Shown: positions 54,732-64,000 of the stretch, one piece after another
Layout: each line of letters opens with the position of its first letter
How positions within the stretch are numbered: the stretch's first letter is position 1
NCBI GenBank assembly: GCA_015272395.1
Contig: JACYLQ010000019.1
Span: 1 to 64,000, forward strand
Length of the DNA: 64,000 nucleotides
Direction: 5' to 3'
Source: Calothrix sp. C42_A2020_038
GTDB lineage: Bacteria > Cyanobacteriota > Cyanobacteriia > Cyanobacteriales > Nostocaceae
Translations under genes and position numbers: made by a program
The notes under the pieces: model-generated
What the model was told of the DNA's origin: nothing
Seen by the model: the letters and a program-made list of their open reading frames with translations, nothing else
Database searches by the model: none

Positions 54732-55652
54732 TTAAACTTTGCAAGTATAATTAGCGCTAGAGAATGGTTGGAATACTCCACGTGCCTCCAGCATTTGGAC
54801 AATATTGCCTGAATTAGGGTTACGCATTAGAGAACGTAAAAATTTCAGACGAGTCGCACTTTGAGTTTCTGTATCTAGCTCCTCAAAAATACGTATTTTT
54901 TGGTGTGGTGATAAATCCCCTTTAATTTGCTCAATTGCCCAGACAATTGTATACTGTGGCTCAACTCGCATAATTTGCAAAAATTTTGACAGCGTTTCTA
55001 CAATTGCGCTTTGACTTTCCAAAGTTAGAGGTAAGTTGTGACACAACATGACTTCAGTAGCATGATGACGACTTTTATCAGGTAAGAAACTTTGTAGAAT
55101 AAAACTTAAATCTGGTTCGCGGCATTCTATCGCTAAACTGCGGTAATAACTCAAGCTCCAACCATCTAATAACAGGAGAATAAATAAAATAACAGCTTTG
55201 TTTTGGGTATCAATTAGACTATTTAAAAATCTTAGTAATCGATTTTCTTCTATTCTTTGGACTGTAGGCAAAAAGTTACGAATCTGGGCTATATGCTTAA
55301 CTTCATCCGCACTAAACAAGGCATAGAGCATTTGTTCCTCAGTAGTTTCATGCATCAATACCATTTTTGACATATAACTTACACATGCTTTTTCGATTGA
55401 ATACACATGTTCTATAACAGCAGAACAGCACAGTCTCAATATTTCATACTGTTGATTTTGATTACTTAATTGGAAAGTTTTAACTTTATCCAAGCCAAAA
55501 TAGCTGGCGCCCCAGTATATGGAGAGATTGGAAGTTATACAAGGTTTACGAGGTTGACCCAATCGAGTGCCTAATTCTGAAGATAGCCAGCATAAAAGCT
55601 TATCTTCTTTTTCAGGTAGATGTGACCCTGTTATAAATCGTTGTTTAATCAT
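54732..55652 (-). CDS. Ferritin-like fold protein of unknown function
   Basis: A 306-residue all-helical protein I cannot name. It shows the metal-binding pattern of ferritin-like diiron proteins: EEQMLYALFSADEVKHI in the middle with an ExxH (EVKH), and SRHHATEVMLCHNL later with His and Glu. A hydrophobic helix KAVILFILLLLDGWSLSYY lies between them and may be buried in the bundle rather than membrane-spanning. The metal set is incomplete by eye, so a diiron site is possible but unproven. It converges with the M48 gene. No neighbour gives a clue. Confidence 0.55.
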   Translation of the reverse strand: MIKQRFITGSHLPEKEDKLLCWLSSELGTRLGQPRKPCITSNLSIYWGASYFGLDKVKTFQLSNQNQQYEILRLCCSAVIEHVYSIEKACVSYMSKMVLMHETTEEQMLYALFSADEVKHIAQIRNFLPTVQRIEENRLLRFLNSLIDTQNKAVILFILLLLDGWSLSYYRSLAIECREPDLSFILQSFLPDKSRHHATEVMLCHNLPLTLESQSAIVETLSKFLQIMRVEPQYTIVWAIEQIKGDLSPHQKIRIFEELDTETQSATRLKFLRSLMRNPNSGNIVQMLEARGVFQPFSSANYTCKV

Positions 55653-56150
55653 TTATAAATACAATCAGACGACAACACTCTTCTTGCATCGAGCCGAAGT
55701 TGCTGTTTGGAGAGTAGGAAGATAGGGAACAAACAAGTACCTGATCAAAACTTTGAAGCCTGAACTTGCCTGCGAAAAACTGCTCCATATTTTAGACTGT
55801 CACAAATAGAGTAATTTAGTTATTTAGTTATGTGGCAGTAAATAATCTGTCCTATTTTTGACTCCATTCTCCGCAATTTGTGGAATACTAAAGAACATTA
55901 CTTGGCTAACTGTGAAGTGTAAAAGTATTCAAAATTACAAAGTTTTTAAAGCATAAAGCCTGGACATAAGGGCTTGCCGCTCACGCTAATAGTACGATAG
56001 TAAAGTCTTAGACATGTAACTACAAGAAGTATCTTGATTCCCTATCTCCACGGAAATACTAAGAGTCAAGATTTAATACTATAAAGACGCGGTTGTTGAA
56101 CCTAGCCTCAAATCCATTCATACAAGTCAATACCTTCGCAAATTTGCCTA

Positions 56151-56173
56151 GAGACGCGATTGAATCGCGTCTC
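56151..56173. repeat. Dispersed GAGACGCGAT hairpin
   Basis: Perfect 10-base arms around TGA. It shares its arms with the inserted element inside the CyRepA1 gene and with the psbA spacer hairpin, so it marks one repeat family of this genome. Confidence 0.75.
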
Positions 56174-56398
56174 TACAATGCCCAAAACAATGTGCAACCG
56201 TTAAGAAAATTTTTTGGCGAAGGTATTGAGAAATCGATTGGAGTTTTGAACAAAAACGTTGAGCGCAGACACCTATTACTTACACAGGTTTAACTTTGGA
56301 TGCAATACTATGACAGATTTTATCTAGACCATATTTTTACCGCTAAGTCAGCCAGATGATTCGCGCGTTTTTGAATTGCCTCATATTAAAAGTAACGC

Positions 56399-56436
56399 AA
56401 AAGTTCCTGTGAAGACCATTCCTCCCAGGAACTTTT
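56399..56436 (-). terminator. Terminator of glgP, possibly bidirectional
   Basis: AAAAGTTCCTG and CAGGAACTTTT pair perfectly around a 16-base loop, with A and T runs on both sides, so it would stop transcripts from either strand. It is about 100 bases beyond the glgP stop on the reverse strand. Confidence 0.75.
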
Positions 56437-56536
56437 GTATTGTATGTCTACATCTCAATAGCTTTGTACTAAAAATTAAATAAACCGTATTACTTTACAC
56501 CTGTAAAGCAAAGTATGGTTAAGAATATTGCTGGAG

Positions 56537-59023
56537 TTAAATTGGCTGAGGTTGAACTTTCCAGATATCCTGACAATATTCGCGAATCGCGCGATCAGAG
56601 GAGAATTTACCGGCGCGGGCGGTGTTGAGAATAGACATCCTTGTCCAGTTAGAAGTATCTAGATATGCCTGACTAACTTTGTCTTGACAATCGATGTAAG
56701 ATTGATAATCTGCCATTAGCATGTAGTGGTCACCGTATAATAATGACTCTATCAAAGGTCTGAATAATCCAACATCACCATTTGCGAAGTGTCCTGATGC
56801 GATCAAGTCAATTACTTTCCGCAAATTATGGTTTGTTTCGTAGTAAGAACCTGGGTAGTAACCTTGCCATCTAAGCGTTTGTATCTCATCATTCGTTAAA
56901 CCAAACAGGAAGAAGTTTTCTTCTCCGACTTGTTCTCTGATTTCGATATTGGCGCCATCGAGTGTACCAATTGTCAGCGCTCCATTGAGGGCAAATTTCA
57001 TATTCCCAGTTCCAGAAGCTTCTTTACCTGCAGTGGAAATTTGTTCGGATAAGTCGGCTGTTGGATAAACGAGTTGACTGTTGGTAACGTTGTAGTCTGG
57101 CAAGAAAACAACTTTGATTTGACCGCGTATATCTGGGTCATTGTTAACGACTTCAGCAACTGAGTTAATCAACTTGATAATCAACTTTGCTGCAAAGTAA
57201 CCAGGAGCGGCTTTTCCACCAAAGATAAATGTACGTGGTGTTATCTCCAATTCAGGGTTTTCTTTGAGGCGGTTATATAGCGTGACAATATGCAATACAT
57301 TCAAATGTTGGCGTTTATATTCATGAATACGCTTGACTTGCACATCAAACATACTATCAGGATTGACAACAACACCTGTACGTTGCAAAATTCGCTCTGC
57401 TAATTGAACCTTATTATTACGCTTAACATTAAACCATTGTTCACGAAAAGCTGAGTCGTCAACAAATGCTTCTAACTGTCGTAAATCTTCAAGATTTTTA
57501 ATCCAATCGGCGCCAATTTTACTGGTAATTAAATTAGATAGTCCTGGATTATTTAAAACCATAAAGCGGCGTGGTGTAACACCGTTTGTTTTGTTACTAA
57601 ACTTTTCAGGGAAAATCTCATAAAAATCACGCAGTACAGTCTCTTGGAGTAGGACTGTATGTAATTGTGCGACTCCATTAATTGCGTGAGAACCAACACA
57701 AGCAAGATTTGCCATCCGAATATATCGCTCACCTGATTCATCAATTATCGATAAGCGCGCGATTCGTTCATGGTCATCTGGATATAAAAACTCGATTTCT
57801 GTCAAAAAGCGATGATTAATTTCGTAGATAATTTCTAATAACCTTGGCAGTAGTGAACCAAACAAATCTAAAGACCACTTTTCTAATGCTTCAGGTAAGA
57901 GCGTGTGATTAGTATAAGCAAAGGTTTTTTGTGTAATTCCCCAAGCTGTATCCCAATCAAGTTGATGTTCATCTAGTAACAACCGCATTAACTCAGCAAC
58001 TGCAATCGCTGGGTGAGTATCATTCAACTGAACAGTAAATTCTTCGTGGAAGCTTTCAATTGGTAAATTTCGCTGCTTCAAAATTCGTATCATGTCTTGC
58101 AACGAACATGAAACAAAGAAGTACTGTTGTTCTAAACGCAGTTGCTTACCTGTTAAAGATTCGTCATTAGGGTAAAGAACCTTAGTGATATTTTCGCAAG
58201 ACACTTTTTGGTCAACCGCGCCATAATAATCACCACGATTAAATGCAGAAAAATCGAATGATTCTGGCGCCTCTGCTCTCCACAAACGTAGAGTATTTGC
58301 GGTATTTACCTTATAACCTAAGATTGGGGTATCGAATGGAACACCATTAACTACTTGGTAAGGAATCCAACGTACTTGGAAACGACCTTCTGAGTCTGTA
58401 AAGTGTTCTGTATAACCACCAAATTTGACATGAGCTTCCCACTCTGGGCGCCGAATTTCCCAAGGATTTCCGTAGCGCAACCACTTATCGGTTATTTCAA
58501 CCTGCCATCCATCGCGAATTTCTTGGTCAAAAATACCAAATTCGTATCGAATACCATAACCCAAGGCAGGAACTTCTAAAGTCGCTAAAGAGTCGAGATA
58601 GCAAGCTGCTAATCGTCCTAAACCACCATTACCTAAACCAGGTTCCTCTTCCAGTTCGAGTAATTCCTCAAATTTTAACCCTAATTCTTCGATAACTTGT
58701 TTTACCAGGTCATAAATTCCGAGATTGATCAAGTTATTCCCCAAGTGCGGTCCCATGAGAAACTCCGCAGACAGATAGCAAACAGTGCGAGTGCGCTCTT
58801 TATGAGCATTGGAACTAATCCAATGATTTAGTACTCGGTCGCGTATTGTATACGCTAACGCCATGTAGAAATCGTTTTTTGTAGCCAGCGATAAAGATTT
58901 TCCTTGGACATACAATAGCTTATCCAAAAAATCATGCTTGATTGCTTCTGTGCTTAAGCTTTTGCGGTTATTTTCAGCTTGAATCATGGTAGATTCCGAA
59001 ACCTGAATTTTCTGCTCTGTCAT
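56537..59023 (-). CDS. glgP: Glycogen phosphorylase
   Basis: An 828-residue phosphorylase starting at the ATG at 59023; the frame runs to 59083 but MTEQKIQVSES fits better. It has the family landmarks YLSAEFLMGPHLGNNL, EEEPGLGNGGLGRLAACYLD, VQLNDTHPAIAVAELMR, and near the end KEASGTGNMKFALNG, where the lysine holds pyridoxal phosphate. It splits terminal glucose of glycogen with phosphate to glucose 1-phosphate, feeding night-time catabolism. A histidine kinase gene lies upstream on the same strand, separated by about 200 bases. Full length, no defect seen. Confidence 0.96.
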   Translation of the reverse strand: MTEQKIQVSESTMIQAENNRKSLSTEAIKHDFLDKLLYVQGKSLSLATKNDFYMALAYTIRDRVLNHWISSNAHKERTRTVCYLSAEFLMGPHLGNNLINLGIYDLVKQVIEELGLKFEELLELEEEPGLGNGGLGRLAACYLDSLATLEVPALGYGIRYEFGIFDQEIRDGWQVEITDKWLRYGNPWEIRRPEWEAHVKFGGYTEHFTDSEGRFQVRWIPYQVVNGVPFDTPILGYKVNTANTLRLWRAEAPESFDFSAFNRGDYYGAVDQKVSCENITKVLYPNDESLTGKQLRLEQQYFFVSCSLQDMIRILKQRNLPIESFHEEFTVQLNDTHPAIAVAELMRLLLDEHQLDWDTAWGITQKTFAYTNHTLLPEALEKWSLDLFGSLLPRLLEIIYEINHRFLTEIEFLYPDDHERIARLSIIDESGERYIRMANLACVGSHAINGVAQLHTVLLQETVLRDFYEIFPEKFSNKTNGVTPRRFMVLNNPGLSNLITSKIGADWIKNLEDLRQLEAFVDDSAFREQWFNVKRNNKVQLAERILQRTGVVVNPDSMFDVQVKRIHEYKRQHLNVLHIVTLYNRLKENPELEITPRTFIFGGKAAPGYFAAKLIIKLINSVAEVVNNDPDIRGQIKVVFLPDYNVTNSQLVYPTADLSEQISTAGKEASGTGNMKFALNGALTIGTLDGANIEIREQVGEENFFLFGLTNDEIQTLRWQGYYPGSYYETNHNLRKVIDLIASGHFANGDVGLFRPLIESLLYGDHYMLMADYQSYIDCQDKVSQAYLDTSNWTRMSILNTARAGKFSSDRAIREYCQDIWKVQPQPI

Positions 59024-59229
59024 AGTTGCTAGTTGATGAAAATTGACGCTATTTCTCAAATATTTATATGTAATAAAGCGCACGAATCACTACCAGCAAG
59101 CAAGATTGCTACACTACAAAGTCAAGAATTAAATGCTTGACGTTATTGAAATTAGCAGAAAATCTAGACATCTGCAAAATCTATAACAGATTAAGGTTAA
59201 TAACTGTTATATACGACTTTATATAAATT

Positions 59230-60468
59230 TTAAGGTTCGTTAATGTTAAGTATAATGCTTAATTTAGTTCCTTGATTTTCAACTGAAGAACATTGAATCG
59301 AACCACCATGTTGTTCGACGATAATTTGATGGCTAATAGACAAACCTAAACCAGTTCCTTGACCTACAGGTTTTGTTGTAAAAAAAGGTTTAAAAATATT
59401 TTTACGAGTTTCTTCATTCATCCCACAACCATTATCAATTATTTGAATAATAATTTGATTTTCTTGAGAAAATACTGTACAAATATGAATAGTTGGTGTT
59501 TCGCTACTATTTAGATTAAAAGTTGCAGCTTTTTTATTCAGTGCATCAATTGAATTATTAATTATATGAAAAAAAGCTTGATTTAAAACACGAGGATTAC
59601 AATATATTTTAGGAATTTCGCCATACTCAGTGATTACTGTAATGCTTTTACCTTCGCACCCACAAGAGTTGAGCCGATGCTTTAAAATTGTTAAAGTACT
59701 GTTGATTCTTTCATGGATATCCGCCTTTTTAAAATCAGCTTCATTCAACCGTGAGAAACTTGAAAGTGATTTCACTATCTCACTAATACGATTGGCGCCG
59801 ACTTCCATCGATGTTATTATATTTGGTAAATCAATTTTAATAAACTCTAAGTCACTTAAAAGTATAGCATTGAGAACTTTCGCATCTGGATCAGGATATA
59901 CAGCAGCATAAGTAGCTAGAAGTTCTAATAAGTTTTGGGTGTACGAACGAACATACGCTAAGTTACCTTCTATAAAATTAACAGGATTATTAATTTCGTG
60001 TGCTACACCTGCAACCATCTGTCCTAAAGCCAGCATAGTCTCACGATGAATCGATTGTAATTGAGATTGCTGAACTTTTTGCAATTGAAACAAGATAGTC
60101 TCAGTATTTTCTTTTGCAGTGCGGTATTTATCCTGTACTTTCAGAAGTCTATGTAGCGTACTGTAATAAACGTTGACGCTAAACCAGACGAATAGCGCTC
60201 CAACAAAGATAAATAAGCCAGTCAGCAAAGGAATCATGTCAAAACTACTTGCGCTTACTAAATAAGCTAACAACGAGTAACCGCACAAAAAGAAAATCAT
60301 CAACCGATGCATTATTTGCCAACTAGAACGTTCAGATTCTAGTTCAAACAATTTCAGAATTTTCTGAGTCCTATAAATGCACAATCCCATAATTCCGGCA
60401 CCAAGGATAATCATGGTGACAATGAAAAACAAAACCACTGGAGAAGTCAGCATGAGTAAATAGCACAC
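59230..60468 (-). CDS. Membrane sensor histidine kinase
   Basis: A 412-residue kinase. The N-terminal part has about four hydrophobic helices (roughly 8-30, 52-72, 75-98), with a short linker coil RTAKENTETILFQLQKVQQ. The dimerisation/phosphoacceptor box is MVAGVAHEINNPVNF with His near 157, then the ATPase N-box IINNSIDAL, G1 IQIIDNGCGMNEE, F-box KPFFTTKPVGQGTGLGLS, and GGSIQC. All catalytic boxes are intact. No extracytoplasmic sensor domain is seen, so the membrane part itself may sense. No response regulator is adjacent; glgP lies downstream. A start five residues later (60453) is possible. Confidence 0.9.
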   Translation of the reverse strand: MCYLLMLTSPVVLFFIVTMIILGAGIMGLCIYRTQKILKLFELESERSSWQIMHRLMIFFLCGYSLLAYLVSASSFDMIPLLTGLFIFVGALFVWFSVNVYYSTLHRLLKVQDKYRTAKENTETILFQLQKVQQSQLQSIHRETMLALGQMVAGVAHEINNPVNFIEGNLAYVRSYTQNLLELLATYAAVYPDPDAKVLNAILLSDLEFIKIDLPNIITSMEVGANRISEIVKSLSSFSRLNEADFKKADIHERINSTLTILKHRLNSCGCEGKSITVITEYGEIPKIYCNPRVLNQAFFHIINNSIDALNKKAATFNLNSSETPTIHICTVFSQENQIIIQIIDNGCGMNEETRKNIFKPFFTTKPVGQGTGLGLSISHQIIVEQHGGSIQCSSVENQGTKLSIILNINEP

Positions 60469-60680
60469 TGTGATATGGTGCTTCTATTATGTGCTAGCTG
60501 TATAGAAAATGACAAAAGTAATATTTCGTATTACTATAGTTCAAAATCTTTATCAGTATATTTGTAGGCTAATTATTAGGTATTTACTATTATAGGTTGT
60601 CCCCAAGCGTGACAACCGGGAATTGCAGGTACGTAAGCAACAAGTGTATCATTGTTATCATTGTCATGACTAAATAAATT

Positions 60681-60707
60681 CCCCCCTTCCCTGCAAGGGA
60701 AGGGGGG
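60681..60707. repeat. Dispersed CCCCCCTTCCCT hairpin
   Basis: CCCCCCTTCCCT and AGGGAAGGGGGG around GCA make a perfect 12-base stem. It lies just beyond the acnB stop codon and is related to elements at 17979 and 32802; it may act as terminator for acnB. Confidence 0.75.
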
Positions 60708-60718
60708 TTAGGTCAAAA

Positions 60719-63382
60719 CTACTTCACGCTTAATTCCAAAATCTTCTTCTCCTCCTCCTTACTTATTACTCTTCCCTCATCTTCAAACCCACTAATTTGG
60801 TCAAAGTTCAAGTACCGATACAAATTATCTGCAAACGGTTGAATCTTAGTGCCTACAATATCTAAATACTCCTGCACAGTAGGTATCCTCCCCAATAAAG
60901 CGCATACAGCAGCTAACTCTGCAGAACCTAAATAAACCTGAGCGTCTTTACCCATACGGTTATTAAAGTTTCTCGTGGAAGTAGAAAACACCGTTGTACC
61001 ATCTTCAACGCGCGCTTGGTTTCCCATACACAAACTACAACCTGGCATTTCTGTCCGCGCGTTTGCCCCAACAAACACATCATAAACGCCTTCTTTCTTC
61101 AACTGGGTTTCGTCCATGCGAGTTGGAGGCGCCACCCACAACCGCGCGCTCACCTTTCCGGCGCCTTCTAACACCTTTGCTGTTGCTCGATAATGCCCAA
61201 TATTGGTCATACAAGAACCGACGAACACTTCTTGTACAGGGTCACCAGCAACTTCTGATAGTAATTTAACGTTATCTGGGTCATTTGGCGCCGCTACAAT
61301 TGGTTCTTTAATTTCGTTCAAGTCTATTTCGATAATTTCCGCATATTCCGCATCTGGATCTGCTTCCATTAATATCGGGTTTGCTAACCATTGTTCCATC
61401 TTGGCAACACGACGCATAATGGTTCTTGCATCACCATAACCGCGCGCTACCATGTTTTTGAGCAGTGCCACGTTCGAGCGGATATATTCGGAAACTGTTT
61501 CTACGCTGAGTTTGATTGTACAACCAGCACAAGAACGTTCGGCAGAGGCATCGGTAAGTTCAAACGCTTGCTCAACTTTTAAATCTGGCAAACCTTCGAT
61601 TTCTAATATCTTTCCAGCGTAAATGTTTTTCTTGTTCTTTTTCTCGACTGTTAGTAAACCTTTTTGAATCGCTACGTAGGGAATCGCATTTACAATATCA
61701 CGTAGTGTAACACCTGGTTGTAATTCTCCTTTGAAGCGTACCAATACAGACTCTGGCATGTCTAAAGGCATTACACCCAAAGCTGCTGCAAATGCAACTA
61801 ACCCAGAACCTGCGGGAAAAGAAATACCGAGAGGGAAACGTGTATGGGAGTCTCCACCTGTTCCTACAGTATCAGGTAGTAACATCCGGTTTAACCATGA
61901 GTGGATAATACCATCACCAGGACGTAATGCAATACCACCACGTTGAGCGAAAAAGTCGGGTAGTTCTTTATGGGTTTTGATATCTACTGGTTTCGGATAT
62001 GCAGCAGTGTGGCAAAAACTTTGCATTACTAAGTCTGCACTAAAACCTAAACATGCGAGTTCTTTAAGTTCATCGCGCGTCATTGGTCCTGTAGTATCTT
62101 GGGAACCAACGGTGGTCATGATCGGTTCACATGATGTACCTGGACGAACTCCAGGTAAACCACAAGCTTTACCTACCATTTTTTGCGCTAGTGTGTAACC
62201 TACCCCCCCTTTAGTCTTTGAAGGGGGGGAAACAGGGGGGGTCGGACGGGTGAATACTGTACTTGCTTCCAAACCTAAAGCTACGCGCGTTTTGTCTGTG
62301 AGGGTACGTCCAATAAGTAAGGGAATACGTCCACCCGCACGGACTTCATCTAAAATAGTGTCGGGTTTTAATTGGAATGTGGAAATAACTTCTCCATCTT
62401 CGTTGGTAATTTCTCCTTTATAAGGATATATAGTGATTACCATCCCCGTTTCCATCTTTGTGACATCACACTGAATAGGTAAGGCGCCTGCATCTTCGGC
62501 AGTATTAAAGAAAATAGGGGCAATAGTTCCACCAAGTATATACCCACCAGCCCGCTTGTTAGGAACAAAAGGAATATCTTGACCAATATGCCATAATACC
62601 GAGTTAATAGCTGACTTACGTGAAGAACCTGTACCGACTACATCTCCAACATAAGCAATAGGATGTCCCTTTTTCTTTAATTCGGCAATAGTTTCTAAAC
62701 TTTTTGGTTGCCGAGTTTCCAACATTGCAAGTGCATGTAAAGGAATATCAGGACGAGTTGTTGCGTGTTGTGCTGGTGATAAATCATCTGTATTGGTTTC
62801 ACCAGGTACTTTAAAGACAGTGACGTTAATAAATTCTGGTAACTGCGTGCGGGTCGTAAACCATTCTGCTTCTGCCCATGAGTCAACAACTCGCTTTGCA
62901 AAAGGGTTTGTCTTAGATAATTCTAAAACATCATGAAAAGCATCATATACGAGCAAGATTTTACTCAAAGCTGCTGCTGCACATGCAGCTATTGGTTCCT
63001 TACCTTGTCCCCCCATTACTAATGGAGTTTCCGAAGAGGTAGATACTGAAAGGGTAGGCAATTGTAATAAGTCTATGAGTGATTGGACATTATAACCGCC
63101 CATCATTGTACCCAATAACTCAACCGCTTCTATCGGAGAAACCAAAGGGCTAGTGATTTCTTCTTTTGCTATTCCTGTTAAGAAACCTGCTTTAACATAA
63201 GCAGCAGAGTCAACACCAGGTGGTACTCTGTCACGTAATAAATGCAGTAATGTCTGTCCCTCACCCGCTGGTGGATTTTTCAGTAGTTCGCACAGTTCAG
63301 ATGTTTGTTTTGCATCTAATGGCAGCGGTGGAATTCCTAGTGCTGCTCTTTCTTCAAGGTGTTTGCGGTATGATTCCAGCAT
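60719..63382 (-). CDS. acnB: Aconitate hydratase B
   Basis: An 887-residue aconitase of the AcnB type. The ATG at 63382 has AGGAGAG seven bases before it. HEAT-like N-terminal and the swivel domain come first, then the catalytic part with iron-sulfur cysteines: [21 protein letters not shown] and [10 protein letters not shown]. It isomerises citrate to isocitrate through cis-aconitate in the TCA path. Between the swivel and the catalytic part lies an odd insert [18 protein letters not shown], coded by a C/G-run repeat at 62201-62241; the flanking linker normally is shorter. The frame is intact, so the enzyme is probably active. Confidence 0.95.
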   Translation of the reverse strand: MLESYRKHLEERAALGIPPLPLDAKQTSELCELLKNPPAGEGQTLLHLLRDRVPPGVDSAAYVKAGFLTGIAKEEITSPLVSPIEAVELLGTMMGGYNVQSLIDLLQLPTLSVSTSSETPLVMGGQGKEPIAACAAAALSKILLVYDAFHDVLELSKTNPFAKRVVDSWAEAEWFTTRTQLPEFINVTVFKVPGETNTDDLSPAQHATTRPDIPLHALAMLETRQPKSLETIAELKKKGHPIAYVGDVVGTGSSRKSAINSVLWHIGQDIPFVPNKRAGGYILGGTIAPIFFNTAEDAGALPIQCDVTKMETGMVITIYPYKGEITNEDGEVISTFQLKPDTILDEVRAGGRIPLLIGRTLTDKTRVALGLEASTVFTRPTPPVSPPSKTKGGVGYTLAQKMVGKACGLPGVRPGTSCEPIMTTVGSQDTTGPMTRDELKELACLGFSADLVMQSFCHTAAYPKPVDIKTHKELPDFFAQRGGIALRPGDGIIHSWLNRMLLPDTVGTGGDSHTRFPLGISFPAGSGLVAFAAALGVMPLDMPESVLVRFKGELQPGVTLRDIVNAIPYVAIQKGLLTVEKKNKKNIYAGKILEIEGLPDLKVEQAFELTDASAERSCAGCTIKLSVETVSEYIRSNVALLKNMVARGYGDARTIMRRVAKMEQWLANPILMEADPDAEYAEIIEIDLNEIKEPIVAAPNDPDNVKLLSEVAGDPVQEVFVGSCMTNIGHYRATAKVLEGAGKVSARLWVAPPTRMDETQLKKEGVYDVFVGANARTEMPGCSLCMGNQARVEDGTTVFSTSTRNFNNRMGKDAQVYLGSAELAAVCALLGRIPTVQEYLDIVGTKIQPFADNLYRYLNFDQISGFEDEGRVISKEEEKKILELSVK
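62201..62241 (-). repeat. Dispersed C/G-run repeat inside acnB
   Basis: On the plus strand TACCCCCCCTTTAGTC is followed by GAAGGGGGGGAAACAGG, the known intergenic cyanobacterial C-run/G-run element. Read on the minus strand it codes for a Pro/Ser/Gly-rich linker. Intergenic relatives occur at 17979, 27571, 32802 and 60681. Confidence 0.8.
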
Positions 63383-63632
63383 TCTGCTCTCCTAGTATCA
63401 ATCCAACTTCTTCGCACTTCGGTGCTACAATTACTCGCGCGTTTCACTCTTTTTAAGTGTTTCTAAGCTCATAGCTTATAATAATTACTGTATCGCCAAT
63501 AATTGCTAAGGATAAAGGTGATTTATCCAGATTCCTAAGTTAGTGTAAAATATAGCTACAAATTTGGTTTAAGATAATTTTTTCAGTTAAAATATTGATT
63601 TTGTCTGTTGCACCGCTATAATCAGTTTCAAT

Positions 63633-63950
63633 ATGACACAAATATATACCGTTGAACTCAACCATCAGGGTAAAACTCTCACGATTCAAGTTCCCGAAAA
63701 CGAAACAGTATTAGCAGTAGCAGAAAAAGCTGGTTTAGAACTGCCCGCATCATGTCACGCAGGTGTTTGCACTACATGTGCAGCAAAAATTACCAACGGT
63801 GGAACAGTAGACCAAAGCGAAGGTATGGGTATAAGTCCTGACTTACAAAAAGATGGTTATGCACTGCTTTGCGTTTCATATCCACGCTCTGATTTGAAAA
63901 TAATAACCGACCAGGAAGAAGTTGTGTATCAACAACAATTTGGAAAATAA
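63633..63950 (+). CDS. Plant-type [2Fe-2S] ferredoxin
   Basis: A 105-residue ferredoxin. The cluster is held by CHAGVCTTC (C x4 C x2 C at about 42-50) and the fourth cysteine in ALLCVSYPRSD near 80. The beta-grasp start YTVELNHQGKTLTIQV and the end ITDQEEVVYQQQFGK fit. It is not the standard photosynthetic PetF, whose loop reads CRAGACSTC, so it is one of the minor ferredoxins serving other electron-transfer steps. It diverges from acnB with about 250 bases between them, which should hold both promoters. Its specific partner cannot be read. Confidence 0.9.
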   Translation: MTQIYTVELNHQGKTLTIQVPENETVLAVAEKAGLELPASCHAGVCTTCAAKITNGGTVDQSEGMGISPDLQKDGYALLCVSYPRSDLKIITDQEEVVYQQQFGK

Positions 63951-64000
63951 CCTTGGCAACGGATGATAAATGGATATGAGGCAACAAATCTATTTGTCAA

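Larger units (their letters stand above)
55653..56536. other. Intergenic region with dispersed hairpins
   Basis: About 880 bases between the ferritin-like gene and glgP. A perfect hairpin GAGACGCGAT-TGA-ATCGCGTCTC lies at 56151-56173, and the glgP terminator at 56399. A 66-codon frame at 56093 passes through the repeat and is thought to be chance. No RNA gene was seen. Confidence 0.5.

Noticed and set aside
56093-56293. 66-codon frame over a hairpin repeat
   Set aside because: It crosses a dispersed GAGACGCGAT hairpin and has no similarity to a protein family.
1-64000. tRNA or rRNA genes
   Set aside because: No GGTTCGAATCC-type T-loop with acceptor pairing and no rRNA landmarks were found by eye.

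Overview
The window comes from a filamentous, hormogonium-forming cyanobacterium, most likely of the Nostocales. The evidence is two psbA (photosystem II D1) genes, a CyanoP/PsbP-like protein, several small cyanobacteria-only families (DUF1815, DUF2839, DUF502, DUF1574), a CyRepA1-type replication protein and, above all, a hormogonium polysaccharide (hps) gene cluster. Base composition is AT-rich. The usual cyanobacterial HIP1 octamer GCGATCGC was not found. Instead the hexamer GGCGCC occurs about 85 times by hand count, roughly 20-fold more than composition predicts. No tRNA, rRNA, CRISPR array or intact transposase gene was seen.

Region 1 (1-19000) is polysaccharide secretion and surface biology. 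It holds hpsA, a pilin-headed protein of about 1550 residues, followed by three pseudopilin-like genes (hpsB, hpsC, hpsD). Around them are three HpsE-type family 2 glycosyltransferases, a GT4 enzyme, another GT2, an isolated extra pseudopilin, a TIGR04282-type nucleotide-sugar enzyme, an HpsJ-like membrane protein and a further GT2. A PIN-domain toxin-antitoxin-like pair lies inside this region, directly before the decayed 3' end of a fourth HpsE gene.

Region 2 (19500-33000) is mostly housekeeping: DUF502, NusB, FtsY, a GAF-SpoIIE (PP2C) phosphatase, two tandem paralogous RCK-type channel proteins, CyanoP, Maf and small conserved proteins. Region 3 (32900-44000) has PEP carboxylase, a DUF1574/SGNH plus MBOAT pair that looks like a polysaccharide O-acylation machine, and two neighbouring psbA genes with unusual D1 residues. 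Region 4 (44000-56000) has a CyRepA1 replication protein, a heptad-repeat coiled-coil protein, a D-lactate dehydrogenase-type enzyme, a long non-coding stretch of about 1.1 kb, DUF1815, a hotdog thioesterase, DUF2839, a DinG-like protein with degraded helicase motifs, an M48 protease and a ferritin-like protein. Region 5 (56500-64000) has glycogen phosphorylase, a membrane histidine kinase, aconitase B and a [2Fe-2S] ferredoxin.

Photosynthesis (psbA, CyanoP, ferredoxin) and carbon metabolism (PEP carboxylase, aconitase, glycogen phosphorylase, lactate dehydrogenase) are interleaved with the surface-polysaccharide genes. Intergenic DNA is rich in short dispersed palindromic repeats. Two such repeats appear to have entered coding sequences in frame, one in the CyRepA1 gene and one in acnB.
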